A DNA stretch of 64,000 nt from Paracoccaceae bacterium (GCA_022823605.1 JAJEHS010000008.1:248001-312000), one strand, 5' to 3'; shown: positions 9,712 to 18,947, counted from the first letter of the stretch. Translations and numbers: made by a program. The notes: generated by a model from the letters alone, not told the origin.

Positions 9712-10896
9712 ATGTTTGAATCATTAACAGCCCCACCACCGGACAAAATCATTCAACTTATCCAGAAATTTCGTGAAGACCCAAGAGAACAGAAGATTGA
9801 TCTTGGCGTAGGGGTTTACAAAAATGCCAGTGGAATTACCCCTGTCATGGAAGCAGTGAAGGAGGCGGAATTACGTCTTTGGAATTCCCAGACAACCAAA
9901 ACCTATACATCACTGGTTGGTGAAATCGGTTTTCATGAGGTCATGATCAAACTCATTTTGGGTGGTTCCATTCCCAGAGACAACATAGCAGCAGCCCATA
10001 CCGCAGGTGGAACAGGTGCCGTTCGCATGGCTTTTGAAATCATCAAGTTGGCATCGCCAGAATCGTCAGTATGGATTTCCAATCCCAGCTGGCCCAATCA
10101 CAGGGCCATATTGAAGTTTATCAATATGAATATAAGGGAATATTCATATTTTGACCGGGACTCCAGATCGGTCGATTTTTCGGGAATGATGTCAGATTTG
10201 AAGGATGCCAGACCTGGTGATGCCATTGTGCTTCACGGATGTTGCCATAATCCGACGGGATCAGACCTTTCCTACTCACAGTGGGAAGAGTTGGCAGAGT
10301 TTCTGTTGGAGAGGAAGGTAATTCCCATAATTGATTTTGCCTATCAGGGGTTTGGTGATGGCTTGGACGAGGACGCTAAAAACCTGAGAATGATTGCTTC
10401 CAAATTTCCGGAAACGTTGATTGCAGGGAGCTGTTCGAAGAATTTTGGCATTTATCGCGAACGAACAGGAATCATGCTGGCGGTTGTTCAAGAAAACAAG
10501 ACCAAATCGGTTATCCAAAGTGTTCTGTCTTCGCTGAATAGATTGAGTTTATCCTTTCCACCTGATCATGGTGCCCGTTTGGTCACCATGATTTTGAATG
10601 ATGATGAATTGTCCGTTCTCTGGAGGGAGGAACTGGAGGCAACCCGTAAGAATCTGCAGGATTTAAGGGTTAGATTGGCTGGTGAATTGAGAGACCTGAC
10701 AGGATCCGACAGGTTTGGTTTCCTGGCTTCCCACAAGGGCATGTTCTCATTGACGGGATGTTCACCGGAACAGGTTGTGACCATGCGTGAAAAACATGGT
10801 ATTTACCTGGTTGGAGACAGTCGTATCAATGTTGCGGGTCTGAATGAGGACAGCATTCCCCAAATGGCAAGAGCAATGGTAAATTCAGGCATGTAA
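9712..10896 (+). CDS. Aspartate/tyrosine (aromatic amino acid) aminotransferase
   Basis: A 394-residue PLP-dependent class I aminotransferase of the subgroup Ia shared by AspC and TyrB. Features include KIDLGVGVYKNASG near the N-terminus, Trp127 (PSWPNH), HNPTG at 179-183, Asp208 and Tyr211 (IIDFAYQG), PLP lysine Lys243 in GSCSKNFG, and the C-terminal substrate arginine in SRINVAGL. It interconverts amino and 2-oxo acids with 2-oxoglutarate/glutamate. The AGGA seven bases before ATG supports the start. Whether aspartate or aromatic substrates are preferred cannot be read from the sequence. Confidence 0.92.
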   Translation: MFESLTAPPPDKIIQLIQKFREDPREQKIDLGVGVYKNASGITPVMEAVKEAELRLWNSQTTKTYTSLVGEIGFHEVMIKLILGGSIPRDNIAAAHTAGGTGAVRMAFEIIKLASPESSVWISNPSWPNHRAILKFINMNIREYSYFDRDSRSVDFSGMMSDLKDARPGDAIVLHGCCHNPTGSDLSYSQWEELAEFLLERKVIPIIDFAYQGFGDGLDEDAKNLRMIASKFPETLIAGSCSKNFGIYRERTGIMLAVVQENKTKSVIQSVLSSLNRLSLSFPPDHGARLVTMILNDDELSVLWREELEATRKNLQDLRVRLAGELRDLTGSDRFGFLASHKGMFSLTGCSPEQVVTMREKHGIYLVGDSRINVAGLNEDSIPQMARAMVNSGM

Positions 10897-10929
10897 CTTC
10901 ATGGTCATGATCTAATATTCTGATTCAAA

Positions 10930-10957
10930 GCAACTATATTGTTCTGGTTGCGTTTTT
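10930..10957 (+). terminator. Weak hairpin plus T-run after the aminotransferase gene
   Basis: GCAAC (10930-10934) and GTTGC (10947-10951) can pair and are followed by GTTTTT (10952-10957), 34 bp after the aminotransferase stop. The stem is only five pairs, so termination would be inefficient. Confidence 0.35.
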
Positions 10958-11001
10958 CGTTAATTGCCAAGGGATTGCAGTCTAATTCAATTGGATAAAT
11001 C

Positions 11002-11616
11002 ATGAATTTTCCCATTATGGTCGGTATTGCAGCGATGGCCTTGACCGTTGTTGCTTCCAACATCCTTGTACAGTTTCTGGTAGGCCAATGGTTGACCTGG
11101 GGTGCATTTGTATATCCCATTGCATTTCTGATCACGGATCTGATGAATAGGGTTTTTGGGCCCAACGCTGCAAGAAGGGTGATTCTTGCTGGATTCGTTG
11201 TGGGTATTCTCTGCTCCCTTGTCGGATCACAAATTGAGGGTGAATTCGGTCCATTGGTCACTCTCAGGATTGCCATCGGTTCCGGAACCGCTTTCCTGGT
11301 CGCACAACTCCTTGATGTATCAATATTTGACCGATTGAGAAAGGATGTGTGGTGGAAAGCTCCACTGGTTTCCACACTGATTGGTTCCACGGTTGACACT
11401 TTCCTGTTTTTCTTTATCGCCTTTTCCAGCCAATTGACTTTTCTGGAGCCAACAGTCGGTACGGAATGGGCAAATGAGCCAACGATGCTGTTGGGGTTCG
11501 GTCCAGAATTACCCTATTGGACAAGTCTTGCAACCGCCGATCTAGGAGTAAAATTGACTCTCGCGCTTTGGCTGTTAATTCCATTCAGGGTTATATCCAG
11601 GAAATTAATTTTGTAA
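11002..11616 (+). CDS. VUT-family membrane protein, probable queuosine precursor transporter
   Basis: A 204-residue integral membrane protein with about five to six hydrophobic segments. It belongs to the vitamin-uptake-transporter-like family (YhhQ/DUF165), members of which take up preQ0/preQ1 in E. coli. The segment YPIAFLITDLMNRVFGPNAARRV and the later STLIGSTVDTFLFFFIAF are characteristic. It is likely inner-membrane and energised without an ATPase. No preQ1 riboswitch is recognisable in the 105-bp gap upstream. It would feed tRNA wobble modification, in line with the mnmD pair elsewhere in the window. Confidence 0.85.
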   Translation: MNFPIMVGIAAMALTVVASNILVQFLVGQWLTWGAFVYPIAFLITDLMNRVFGPNAARRVILAGFVVGILCSLVGSQIEGEFGPLVTLRIAIGSGTAFLVAQLLDVSIFDRLRKDVWWKAPLVSTLIGSTVDTFLFFFIAFSSQLTFLEPTVGTEWANEPTMLLGFGPELPYWTSLATADLGVKLTLALWLLIPFRVISRKLIL

Positions 11617-11820
11617 TGACATTCATATTCCAGTTCTGAAGGCATTTTATTATCTGGTGATCATGAATTGGTTCCGATCGAGAATTCAGGAACACGAAAT
11701 GTCATTAGAAATATACCTGCAGATCAACTCTTCCCTGTACGAACAAATAAGGCTTGAACAGGAATAATTTTGCAGGCAGGTATCTCCAGCTTTTATCCTT
11801 GCCAATCGATAACTGGATAA

Positions 11821-12468
11821 TTACGAGCTCTTGTCAAGTTTTCCGGCGGCTGGTTGTACAGCTACATTCAGCATTTCAAGAAAGACGCGTCCAATCAATT
11901 CTATATTTCGCAAGAATTCAATTCGAGGTTTGGCGGCGGTCAGTTCTTCCCCAGACAGGATATAGTCTAAAAGCCCACACCCCTCAGCAAGTGTCACAAT
12001 CATGGTATCCTTCGGGTCGGGAATCGTATCGGTGATCAGAACCGACCTGATTCGCTGAATCAGCTCACCTTCGACTTTCTTTTCCTTGAGAAGGTAATTT
12101 CTAGTCCCGAATATCCACAAGTAACGATTATCCTTGAGTTCCAGAATCCCGTTGTCGATCAATCGTGACAATGCCTTGTCCCTTATTTCATCTGCATGCC
12201 TTGTGGCATGATCAAGCCAGTAAAGGGCATCGTGTGTTTGCTGCGATTGCACGATCTCAGCCAGTATCGGATCAAGCAACTCGTCTTCTACTGGTTTAGA
12301 GTCGGTTACAAACAACCGCTGGGCATCCGTATCAATGCGGTGTTCCAAGGCCAGATCCATTAAAACGGCACTGCCAAGAGCATATCTGGCAAACCATTCC
12401 GGTACACGATACAATGTTCCATCGTCGTCTCTGAGTAGAAGCAGTAACTCTTCGGCAAGTCTCATCAT
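11821..12468 (-). CDS. GPP34 (GOLPH3/Vps74-like) family protein
   Basis: A 215-residue protein whose opening LAEELLLLLRDDDGTLY and following hydrophobic GSAVLMDLAL helix match the GPP34 domain, known from Golgi phosphoprotein 3. The eukaryotic member binds phosphatidylinositol-4-phosphate on Golgi membranes. Bacterial members have no established role. Its start overlaps the stop of the PiT phosphate transporter gene by the ATGA arrangement (12465-12468), so the two are translationally coupled. In many bacteria a PhoU-like DUF47 protein occupies this position, which suggests a link to phosphate or lipid homeostasis; that is inference. Confidence 0.82.
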   Translation of the reverse strand: MMRLAEELLLLLRDDDGTLYRVPEWFARYALGSAVLMDLALEHRIDTDAQRLFVTDSKPVEDELLDPILAEIVQSQQTHDALYWLDHATRHADEIRDKALSRLIDNGILELKDNRYLWIFGTRNYLLKEKKVEGELIQRIRSVLITDTIPDPKDTMIVTLAEGCGLLDYILSGEELTAAKPRIEFLRNIELIGRVFLEMLNVAVQPAAGKLDKSS

Positions 12469-13739
12469 CCGATACCTCCAAGAAATACGGCCGACAGTAT
12501 GAAATAGAATATCACCGCGAATACCGCACCGATAGGTAGGGTTATCAACCAGGATATGAAGATTGTACGGACCACGCCGAAATCCAGCGCCTCCACACCA
12601 CGAGCGAGACCAACTCCCAACACCGCACCAACCAGAGTCTGGGTTGTTGAAACCGGTAATCCAGTACCACTCGCAATCACGACTGTCGATGCGGCCGCGA
12701 ATTCGGCAGCAAATCCACGGCTTGGTGTTAGTTCGGTGATCTTCCTGCCAATCGTAGCCATGACTTTATAACCAAAAGTTGCCAACCCAATTACTATTCC
12801 TACTGCCCCCAACAGCAAGACCCAGATCGGAATTGTTGATTTGGCAGCTACTCCACCTGTGGATACGACTCCCACAATAGCCGCTACAGGACCAATTGCA
12901 TTGGCGACATCATTGGATCCGTGGGCAAATGCCATGCCAGATGCGGTGATGATCATCAGAACACCGAACACACGTTCTACGTCATTAAAGCGTGATTGTC
13001 CTTCATTTGAAGACTCCAGCCGCTGAAATCGCAATCGATTGATTACCAATCGACTGACAAAGGCAACTATACCGGCGGTGAGTACGGAATAGAGGAGTGC
13101 CATGGGCAAGCTCAAATCTAGCCCGACATGTTTCAAACCCTTGACAAAAGTAACTGCTGCCGTCACGAAAACGGCAGCAAAGATATAGAAAGGCACATAA
13201 CGGCGTGCATAAAGGGCGGGATCACTTTTGTCAAAGATCAACCTCTGTACACTTAATACAAGCAAAAAGGAGATTACGCCGGCAAGAGCTGGGGTCACGA
13301 CCCAGCTTGCGGCAATCGCGGCAACATCCCACCAATGGACTGCTTCGATTCCGATTGCCACAATGGCAAATCCGATAATTGCCCCGATGATTGTGTGTGT
13401 AGTTGAAACCGGCCAGCCAAAAGCCGAGGCAATGGTTAACCAAACAGACGCGGCAAGAAGGGCTGACAGCATACCGACAACAAGAAGGTTCGGATCATGC
13501 TCCAAAACTTCGGAATCAATTATACCCTTGCGAATTGTCGAGGTTACTTCACCACCAGCAAGGAAAGCTCCCAGGAATTCGAAAACACCTGCGATCAATA
13601 TGGCGCCTCCAACAGTTATCGCACCAGATCCGACTGATGTACCCATCGAATTGGCCACATCGTTGGCACCAATCGCCCAAGCCATGTAAAGCCCAGCGAC
13701 AATCGCCGCAGCCAATATGATCAATAGGCTTACTTCCAC
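12465..13739 (-). CDS. Inorganic phosphate transporter, PiT/PHO4 family
   Basis: A 424-residue polytopic inner-membrane protein with about ten to eleven membrane segments in two inverted repeats. Each repeat carries a PHO4 signature: GANDVANSMGTSVGSGAI near residue 24 and GSNDVANAIGPVAAI in the second half. Each is matched by PVSTTHTIIGAIIG and PVSTTQTLVGAVLG. It takes up phosphate with a coupling cation. The gene ends inside the start of the GPP34 gene (ATGA overlap). A hydrophilic loop near VFG...ESSNEGQSRFND separates the halves. Confidence 0.93.
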   Translation of the reverse strand: MEVSLLIILAAAIVAGLYMAWAIGANDVANSMGTSVGSGAITVGGAILIAGVFEFLGAFLAGGEVTSTIRKGIIDSEVLEHDPNLLVVGMLSALLAASVWLTIASAFGWPVSTTHTIIGAIIGFAIVAIGIEAVHWWDVAAIAASWVVTPALAGVISFLLVLSVQRLIFDKSDPALYARRYVPFYIFAAVFVTAAVTFVKGLKHVGLDLSLPMALLYSVLTAGIVAFVSRLVINRLRFQRLESSNEGQSRFNDVERVFGVLMIITASGMAFAHGSNDVANAIGPVAAIVGVVSTGGVAAKSTIPIWVLLLGAVGIVIGLATFGYKVMATIGRKITELTPSRGFAAEFAAASTVVIASGTGLPVSTTQTLVGAVLGVGLARGVEALDFGVVRTIFISWLITLPIGAVFAVIFYFILSAVFLGGIG

Positions 13740-14265
13740 TGAAAGATACTCTTGGTATAAACCATGGAATTAACAAAGTACGATTGCAGATTTGGAATAG
13801 AGAGTTTCAAAGGGAAATAGGGTGCCCACAACCATTCAAGGGCTGAGTGCAAACCCTGATGTTGAAGATCCCGATATCGGTAATTTTTTCGATACATTTG
13901 TATTGATGTTTTATGGCAAGTATTGCCAAAAAATGAATATAATTTTACCTAGCTGAATTATCGGAAACCATACATTGTTAGCGATATCGAGTCAATTTCA
14001 TATTATGGTCCCAACCTCTGATTAGAGAGTGGAATTAATTTCAAGTTACATTAGCCAGTGCATGTCATTCCACAAATTCCGGAAATGAGCAAAACTGCCG
14101 GAGAAGTCGAGACCTGTCAAGATGTAGATTTGATCTTGACTGAACTGATGTTTTGACTAACTTTTGTTAACCCGCTTGGTCAGGTTAAGGATGTTGTGGT
14201 GAAAGCATGAAAGCACCTTAACCATTGTAATCTACAGGTTTTTTTGAGGAGTGATCAGGAATATC
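13740..14265 (+). promoter_or_regulatory. 526-bp gap with structured leader before the peroxiredoxin gene
   Basis: No gene is seen. Near the peroxiredoxin end there are two inverted repeats: GTCAAGAT/ATCTTGAC (14116-14123, 14133-14140) and GGTTAAGG/CCTTAACC (14183-14190, 14216-14223). TTAACC at 14167-14172 could pair with the same GGTTAA, making the two stems mutually exclusive. TTGACT (14136-14141) and TAACTT (14158-14163), 16 bp apart, could form a promoter. In that case the first repeat overlaps the -35 as an operator. Confidence 0.4.
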
Positions 14266-14838
14266 ATGTTAAATCTTCAGGAAGTTGACTGGAGTTCGTT
14301 ACCCGAGCCAGGTGATGATGGGGCAGCGAATCATCTATCCGGGACAGTTATGCCAAATGTGGAATTGCTTTCAACGGATAATGAAATAGTAAATCTTGGC
14401 AAACTTGAGGGCTGGTCTGTCCTCTTTTTCTATCCAATGACAGGTCAGCCTGGTACACCATTACCTGATGGATGGGACGAGATACCCGGTGCAAGGGGAT
14501 GTACTCCACAAGCCTGTGCATTCAGGGATTTGGTCAAGGAACTAACCTCGAAGGGGGTCAGGGCAGTTTATGGGATTTCCACTCAAACCACCGCATATCA
14601 GGTGGAAGCAGTCAAGAGGCTTCACCTTCCATTCCCATTGCTCTCTGATTCTGATCTGATTCTGACAAAAAGATTGCAACTGCCGACCTTCAGAGTCAAG
14701 GACATGGTACTCATCAAAAGATTAACGCTGGTTCTAAAAAATTCGGAAGTGAAGCGGTTATTTTATCCGGTATTTCCACCTGATCAGAATCCAGCGGACG
14801 TGATCAAATTCCTCGATTCAAGTCATATTGAGTCATGA
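14266..14838 (+). CDS. Peroxiredoxin / AhpC-TSA family protein (PrxQ-like)
   Basis: About 190 residues of the thioredoxin-fold peroxiredoxin family. The motif GARGCTPQACAFRD carries a likely peroxidatic cysteine (Cys79) and a second cysteine five residues later (Cys84), the GCTxxAC pattern of PrxQ/BCP-type two-cysteine enzymes. Before it, WSVLFFYPMTGQPGTPLPDGWDEI has an inserted loop compared with canonical PrxQ. It would reduce hydroperoxides using a thioredoxin-type donor. ATG 14266 is preferred over the in-frame GTG at 14251, because AGGA lies five bases before it while the GTG abuts GAGGA. The leader contains inverted repeats. Confidence 0.82.
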   Translation: MLNLQEVDWSSLPEPGDDGAANHLSGTVMPNVELLSTDNEIVNLGKLEGWSVLFFYPMTGQPGTPLPDGWDEIPGARGCTPQACAFRDLVKELTSKGVRAVYGISTQTTAYQVEAVKRLHLPFPLLSDSDLILTKRLQLPTFRVKDMVLIKRLTLVLKNSEVKRLFYPVFPPDQNPADVIKFLDSSHIES

Positions 14839-15034
14839 ATATATGACAATTCTTTGCAGGAATGAAAATTCCAAGCAAAAAATTGCCAAATGTTGATTTC
14901 TGCACTTGATTTATTGCCCAAAAAAATATAGAGATAATTTGCAAACGCGTTCGAGAGGAACAACTGCTTTTGGATAGCAAGTGCCTTATCGGTTCCTTTA
15001 CTCGCCTTTGCACAAAAAAAGGATCGAGGAACGT

Positions 15035-16249
15035 ATGAATAGTAAATCAACATCTTCCCTAAGCAGCAATGGCTCGGGTTCTTCCAAGGAGGGCACCCCT
15101 GTACGGTATAACGATGTAAGTACCCTTGTTTCAAGAGACATTAAACTTGATTATGGCAATGTACTATTGGTACCGGGTAAAATGACAAGTGTTACCAGCC
15201 GAAAACTCGTGAACCTGATTTGCCGGATGGATTTTGAGCGAACCGATGATTCGTATTATGAAGGTATTCCGATCATGGCTGCCAACATGGATGGCGTCGG
15301 TTCATTTGACATGGCTGATGCCTTGATCAGTCATCGGATATTTACCTGTCTTGCAAAAATGCATTCCGAGGAAAATCTCGTCAAATTCTTTTCAGGAGAT
15401 TCCCAGCGTCGTAATTATTGTGCGGTCACGGTAGGATTAAGACACCAGGACAGGGAAAAGTTCAGACATGTGCATGAACGTTCCGGTCCAATCAAGTTTG
15501 CATGCCTGGACGTGGCCAATGGTCATACCCAACGGTTTGTGAGTTTCCTGAAGGACTTCAGAAGCGAATTTCCCGATGTTGTCATCATTGCCGGAAATGT
15601 GGTCACTCCGGAACAGACCGAAATACTTGCCAAGGCTGGTGCCGATCTCGTGAAAGTGGGTATTGGCGGTGGCAGTGTTTGTGAAACCAGAATCAAGACC
15701 GGAGTAGGCTACCCACAGTTTTCAGCCGTGCTGGAATGTGGCCAGGCAGCCCGTGAGGCTGGTGCCAGAATAGTAGCTGACGGTGGTTGTACTTGTCCCG
15801 GTGATGTAGCCAAGGCATTGGCCGCGGGCTCATCTTTCGTTATGCTGGGTGGTATGTTCGCCGGTCACGAAGAAGGGGGTGGCCGGATCATCACCAGGAG
15901 ATTCAATACTGGTGAAATCAATGGCGATGGCAAACCGATATTGAAGGAATCCAGATTCGTGGAGTTCTACGGCATGAGTTCCCAAATTGCCAATGACAAG
16001 CATTTTGATGGTTTGCAACCCTGGAAGACAAGTGAAGGTCGTGAGGTTCTCCTTCCTTTCAAACCATCCATTAATGAAACCGTACAGGATTTGCTCGGTG
16101 GTTTGCGGAGTACCTGCACCTATCTTGGAGCAGAAAATCTGGTTGATCTTCCCCAACAGGCAAGGTTTGTACAATGCCACGATACCCACAATCGGGTCTT
16201 CGAGGATTCCCCGATTTCCGATCACTCCATAAGTTCGATGCTTATCTAG
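15035..16249 (+). CDS. guaC: GMP reductase
   Basis: About 404 residues, a TIM-barrel enzyme of the IMPDH/GMPR family. Catalytic Cys216 lies in GGGSVCETRIKTGVGYPQ, and VADGGCTCPGDVAKAL followed by FVMLGGMFAGHEEGGG is the GMP-reductase version of the phosphate-binding part. No CBS domains are present, unlike most IMP dehydrogenases. It converts GMP to IMP with NADPH for purine salvage. GAGGA sits four bases before ATG 15035. The first 20 residues are a Ser/Gly-rich tail absent from compact GMP reductases. It is convergent with adk. Confidence 0.9.
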   Translation: MNSKSTSSLSSNGSGSSKEGTPVRYNDVSTLVSRDIKLDYGNVLLVPGKMTSVTSRKLVNLICRMDFERTDDSYYEGIPIMAANMDGVGSFDMADALISHRIFTCLAKMHSEENLVKFFSGDSQRRNYCAVTVGLRHQDREKFRHVHERSGPIKFACLDVANGHTQRFVSFLKDFRSEFPDVVIIAGNVVTPEQTEILAKAGADLVKVGIGGGSVCETRIKTGVGYPQFSAVLECGQAAREAGARIVADGGCTCPGDVAKALAAGSSFVMLGGMFAGHEEGGGRIITRRFNTGEINGDGKPILKESRFVEFYGMSSQIANDKHFDGLQPWKTSEGREVLLPFKPSINETVQDLLGGLRSTCTYLGAENLVDLPQQARFVQCHDTHNRVFEDSPISDHSISSMLI

Positions 16250-16349
16250 GAAAGGTTATTGGTACCAAGGCACTTTTTTGTCTGCCTAAACACCCTGTCA
16301 AGTGAATATTGCGGGCTATCGTGATTTGCTACCGACAGGGATAGCTGGT

Positions 16350-16991
16350 TCAGCTAGCCTGAATTGTTGCTTCAATTCGTTCTGAAATTTCCTCAATCGA
16401 ACCGACGCTTGAAACATATTGCAACAATCCCGAACGGTGGTAATAACCGGTGAGGGGAGCTGTTTTCTGATAATATTCCAATAACCTCGTTCGGAAGGAT
16501 TCCTCATTGTCATCCTTCCTTTGTATCAAATCACTACCACAGACATCACAGATACCCTCAACCTTTGGTGGTTGATTGTTTTTGTGGAACATTGCTCCAC
16601 AGTTGATACAGGAAAGCCTGCCGACAATTCGGTCAATCAATCGATCGACATCAACCGTAAGCTCAATGACCATGTCAACCTTGGCACCTGCCTGGTCAAG
16701 TTGTTCCTCCAGTGAATCAGCCTGATTCAGGGTACGGGGATATCCATCAAAAATAAAACCGGAATTCTTTGATTTTAATTTTTCCCTGATCAGGGAATTG
16801 ATGATCTCGTCGGTTACCAGCTCGCCAGCATCCATGATTTTGGCAACTTTTTGACCTATGTCGGAACCCGACTTGACGGCTTCCCTGAGCATGTCACCGG
16901 TGGAAAGTTGAACCAAGCCCAGGTTTTTGACAAGTATCTTGGCCTGGGTTCCCTTTCCGGAGCCGGGAGGACCAAGTAAGATCAGGTTCAT
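16350..16991 (-). CDS. adk: Adenylate kinase (zinc-binding lid)
   Basis: A 213-residue nucleotide kinase catalysing ATP + AMP to 2 ADP. It has the P-loop GPPGSGKGTQ at residues 7-16, the GYPRTLNQADSLE AMP-binding segment, and a long LID domain. The LID carries two Cys pairs, SCINCG and ICDVCG, forming a structural zinc site as in Gram-positive and many alphaproteobacterial enzymes. The start overlaps the secY stop by four bases (ATGA). It is the last gene of the ribosomal supercluster here: rpsM, rpsK, rpoA and rplQ, which usually follow, are missing. Confidence 0.97.
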   Translation of the reverse strand: MNLILLGPPGSGKGTQAKILVKNLGLVQLSTGDMLREAVKSGSDIGQKVAKIMDAGELVTDEIINSLIREKLKSKNSGFIFDGYPRTLNQADSLEEQLDQAGAKVDMVIELTVDVDRLIDRIVGRLSCINCGAMFHKNNQPPKVEGICDVCGSDLIQRKDDNEESFRTRLLEYYQKTAPLTGYYHRSGLLQYVSSVGSIEEISERIEATIQAS

Positions 16992-18337
16992 CTTAAACGG
17001 GCCTTTTTCTTCCGTTTACCCCGAAGCCGAGACTTATCAATCAAACCCTCGTATTGATGTGCCATCAAATGCGACTGGACTTGGCTTATGGTATCCATCG
17101 TTACCGAAACGACGATGAGTACCGATGTCCCGCCAAAGTAAAACGGTACTGCCAACTGGGCCCTGAGGATTTCGGGCAGGAGACAGACGGCTGAAAGATA
17201 GGCTGATCCCAATACAAGAATTCTGATAACAATGTGTTCAAGTAAATCAGCCGTGTTCTGCCCCGGGCGAACCCCCTTGATGAAACCATTCTGGTTCTTG
17301 AGGTTCTCGGCCACATCCTCGACCTTGAAGGACACATTCAAGGTGTAGAAATAGGCAAAGAAAACGATCATGGCCACAAAGAAGGTCAGGTAGAGTGGTT
17401 GACCAGGGCCAAAATAGGCCAGCAGAACCGACATGAAGGTATTCGTGGAATTACCCGAAAATGTGGAAACGGTGGTTGGCAGCAACAGCAGCGAAGAAGC
17501 AAAAATCGGTGGTATGACTCCCGAAGGGTTGATCTTGATCGGCAGATAGGAAGAACCACCCTGGAACACCCTGTTGCCCTGCTGACGTCTCGGGTAGTGA
17601 ATCTGTATGCGCCTCAAAGCCCGTTCGATGAAGACCACGAAGGTAATGGTCGCTATGACCATGAGTATGACACCGATGATGACCAGGGGTGAAAGGGAAC
17701 CGGATCGCCCCTGACTGAAGAATTGGGCAAGGGCCGAGGGGATTTCGGCAATGATGCCGGTGAAAATGATCAATGAAATGCCATTTCCGATTCCTCTGGA
17801 GGTAATTTGCTCGCCCAACCACATCAGGAACATTGTACCCCCGACCAGGGTAATGACACAGGCAATACGGAAATACCAGCCCGGATCCAAGGCCAACTCA
17901 CCGGTTTCGAGGCTAATGGCCAAACCATAGGCTTGGAATGTGGCAAGAAACACCGTCCCATAACGGGTATATTGGTTGATTTTCTTACGCCCCTGCTCAC
18001 CTTCCTTTTTCAATTGCTCAAGGCGGGGAACCATGGCCACCATCAGTTGCATGATGATGGAGGCTGATATGTAGGGCATGATGCCAAGGGCAAAGATACC
18101 CATTCTGCCGATCGCACCACCTGTAAACATGTTGAGCATGCCCCCCAGGCCGGTGGAGGCGGCATCGACAAATTCACGAAGAGCAACCGTATCGATACCC
18201 GGTACCGGTATGTAGGTACCAATTCGATAGACTATCAGGAGCCCAAGGGCAAACAGTATTCTTTGCTTTAGTTCAGTAGCCTTGCTGAAAGAACTCCAAC
18301 TTAGATTCGAGGCCATCTGTTCAGCAGCGGAAACCAT
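16988..18337 (-). CDS. secY: Preprotein translocase subunit SecY
   Basis: A 449-residue channel subunit with ten membrane segments. It forms the SecYEG protein-conducting pore with SecE, encoded at the far end of the supercluster. Recognisable parts are the N-terminal KATELKQRILFALGLLIVYRIGTYIPVPG, the plug region, the cytosolic loops QLKKEGEQGRKKINQYTRYG and RRIQIHYPRRQQG, and a basic C-terminus. It follows rplO, as in the spc operon, with a 111-bp gap. The gap is a little long but holds no gene. Confidence 0.97.
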   Translation of the reverse strand: MVSAAEQMASNLSWSSFSKATELKQRILFALGLLIVYRIGTYIPVPGIDTVALREFVDAASTGLGGMLNMFTGGAIGRMGIFALGIMPYISASIIMQLMVAMVPRLEQLKKEGEQGRKKINQYTRYGTVFLATFQAYGLAISLETGELALDPGWYFRIACVITLVGGTMFLMWLGEQITSRGIGNGISLIIFTGIIAEIPSALAQFFSQGRSGSLSPLVIIGVILMVIATITFVVFIERALRRIQIHYPRRQQGNRVFQGGSSYLPIKINPSGVIPPIFASSLLLLPTTVSTFSGNSTNTFMSVLLAYFGPGQPLYLTFFVAMIVFFAYFYTLNVSFKVEDVAENLKNQNGFIKGVRPGQNTADLLEHIVIRILVLGSAYLSAVCLLPEILRAQLAVPFYFGGTSVLIVVSVTMDTISQVQSHLMAHQYEGLIDKSRLRGKRKKKARLR

Positions 18338-18448
18338 TTAACCATCCTTTTGTTTCATGGGTAGGGGATATATCTTTCCTCAATAGGAAGTAAATCAGAA
18401 CCATAGTAATACTAATACTTATAATTTAGATTCCAAGTCAACAGGGGA

Positions 18449-18904
18449 TCAGGAAGTTGTCAAGGATCCGCCGGTTTTGTTTATTGCCTCGATGGCGGCC
18501 TTGGATGCACCGGCAACCTCAATGTTTACCTTTGAGGTAATCTCCCCCTTGGCCAGTACTCTTATGCCATCGAGTGGACGCCTGACCAAACCACTTTTGA
18601 TCAGGGCATCACTGTTGATCACTTCATCAGGATTCAGCTTGCCATTATCAATAAAGGCCTGAAGATTTCCCAGATTCACAACGGAATAACTTTTTCGTGA
18701 AGGATTGTTGAAACCTCTTTTGGGCAATCTTTGATAAATGGGCATCTGCCCGCCTTCAAATGATCCAAGTGCTACCCCGGACCTTGATTTCTGACCCTTG
18801 TGCCCACGCCCACAGGTCTTGCCCTTGCCGGAGCCGGGACCACGCCCCACCCTTTTGCGAGCCTTGGGGGTGAATGTGTCGTCTTGCAACTCATGTAATT
18901 TCAT
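18449..18904 (-). CDS. rplO: 50S ribosomal protein L15
   Basis: About 151 residues. The glycine- and lysine-rich N-terminus [28 protein letters not shown] wraps 23S rRNA, and the C-terminal domain ends [17 protein letters not shown] 18904 is the likely start, with AAGGAG six bases upstream. Codons extending the frame to 18931 lie in the gap after rpmD. It is part of the spc-type run between rpmD and secY. Confidence 0.95.
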   Translation of the reverse strand: MKLHELQDDTFTPKARKRVGRGPGSGKGKTCGRGHKGQKSRSGVALGSFEGGQMPIYQRLPKRGFNNPSRKSYSVVNLGNLQAFIDNGKLNPDEVINSDALIKSGLVRRPLDGIRVLAKGEITSKVNIEVAGASKAAIEAINKTGGSLTTS

Positions 18905-18947
18905 CATCTTCTCCTTGCAGGCCCGTACCATCCAGTATGCTCACCAA

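Noticed and set aside
10897-11001. Possible preQ1 riboswitch before the VUT transporter gene
   Set aside because: A GCAAC/GTTGC stem is present, but the A-rich tail needed for the class I pseudoknot is not; the stem plus T-run reads better as a weak terminator of the upstream gene.
13896-13905. Short palindrome CCGATATCGG followed by a T-rich stretch as a terminator
   Set aside because: There is no loop, the stem would be too short, and no gene on the plus strand ends upstream of it.
14945-14960. PurR-like operator (GCAAACGCGTTCGA) before guaC
   Set aside because: It resembles the E. coli PurR box only partly, and PurR of that type is not expected in Alphaproteobacteria.
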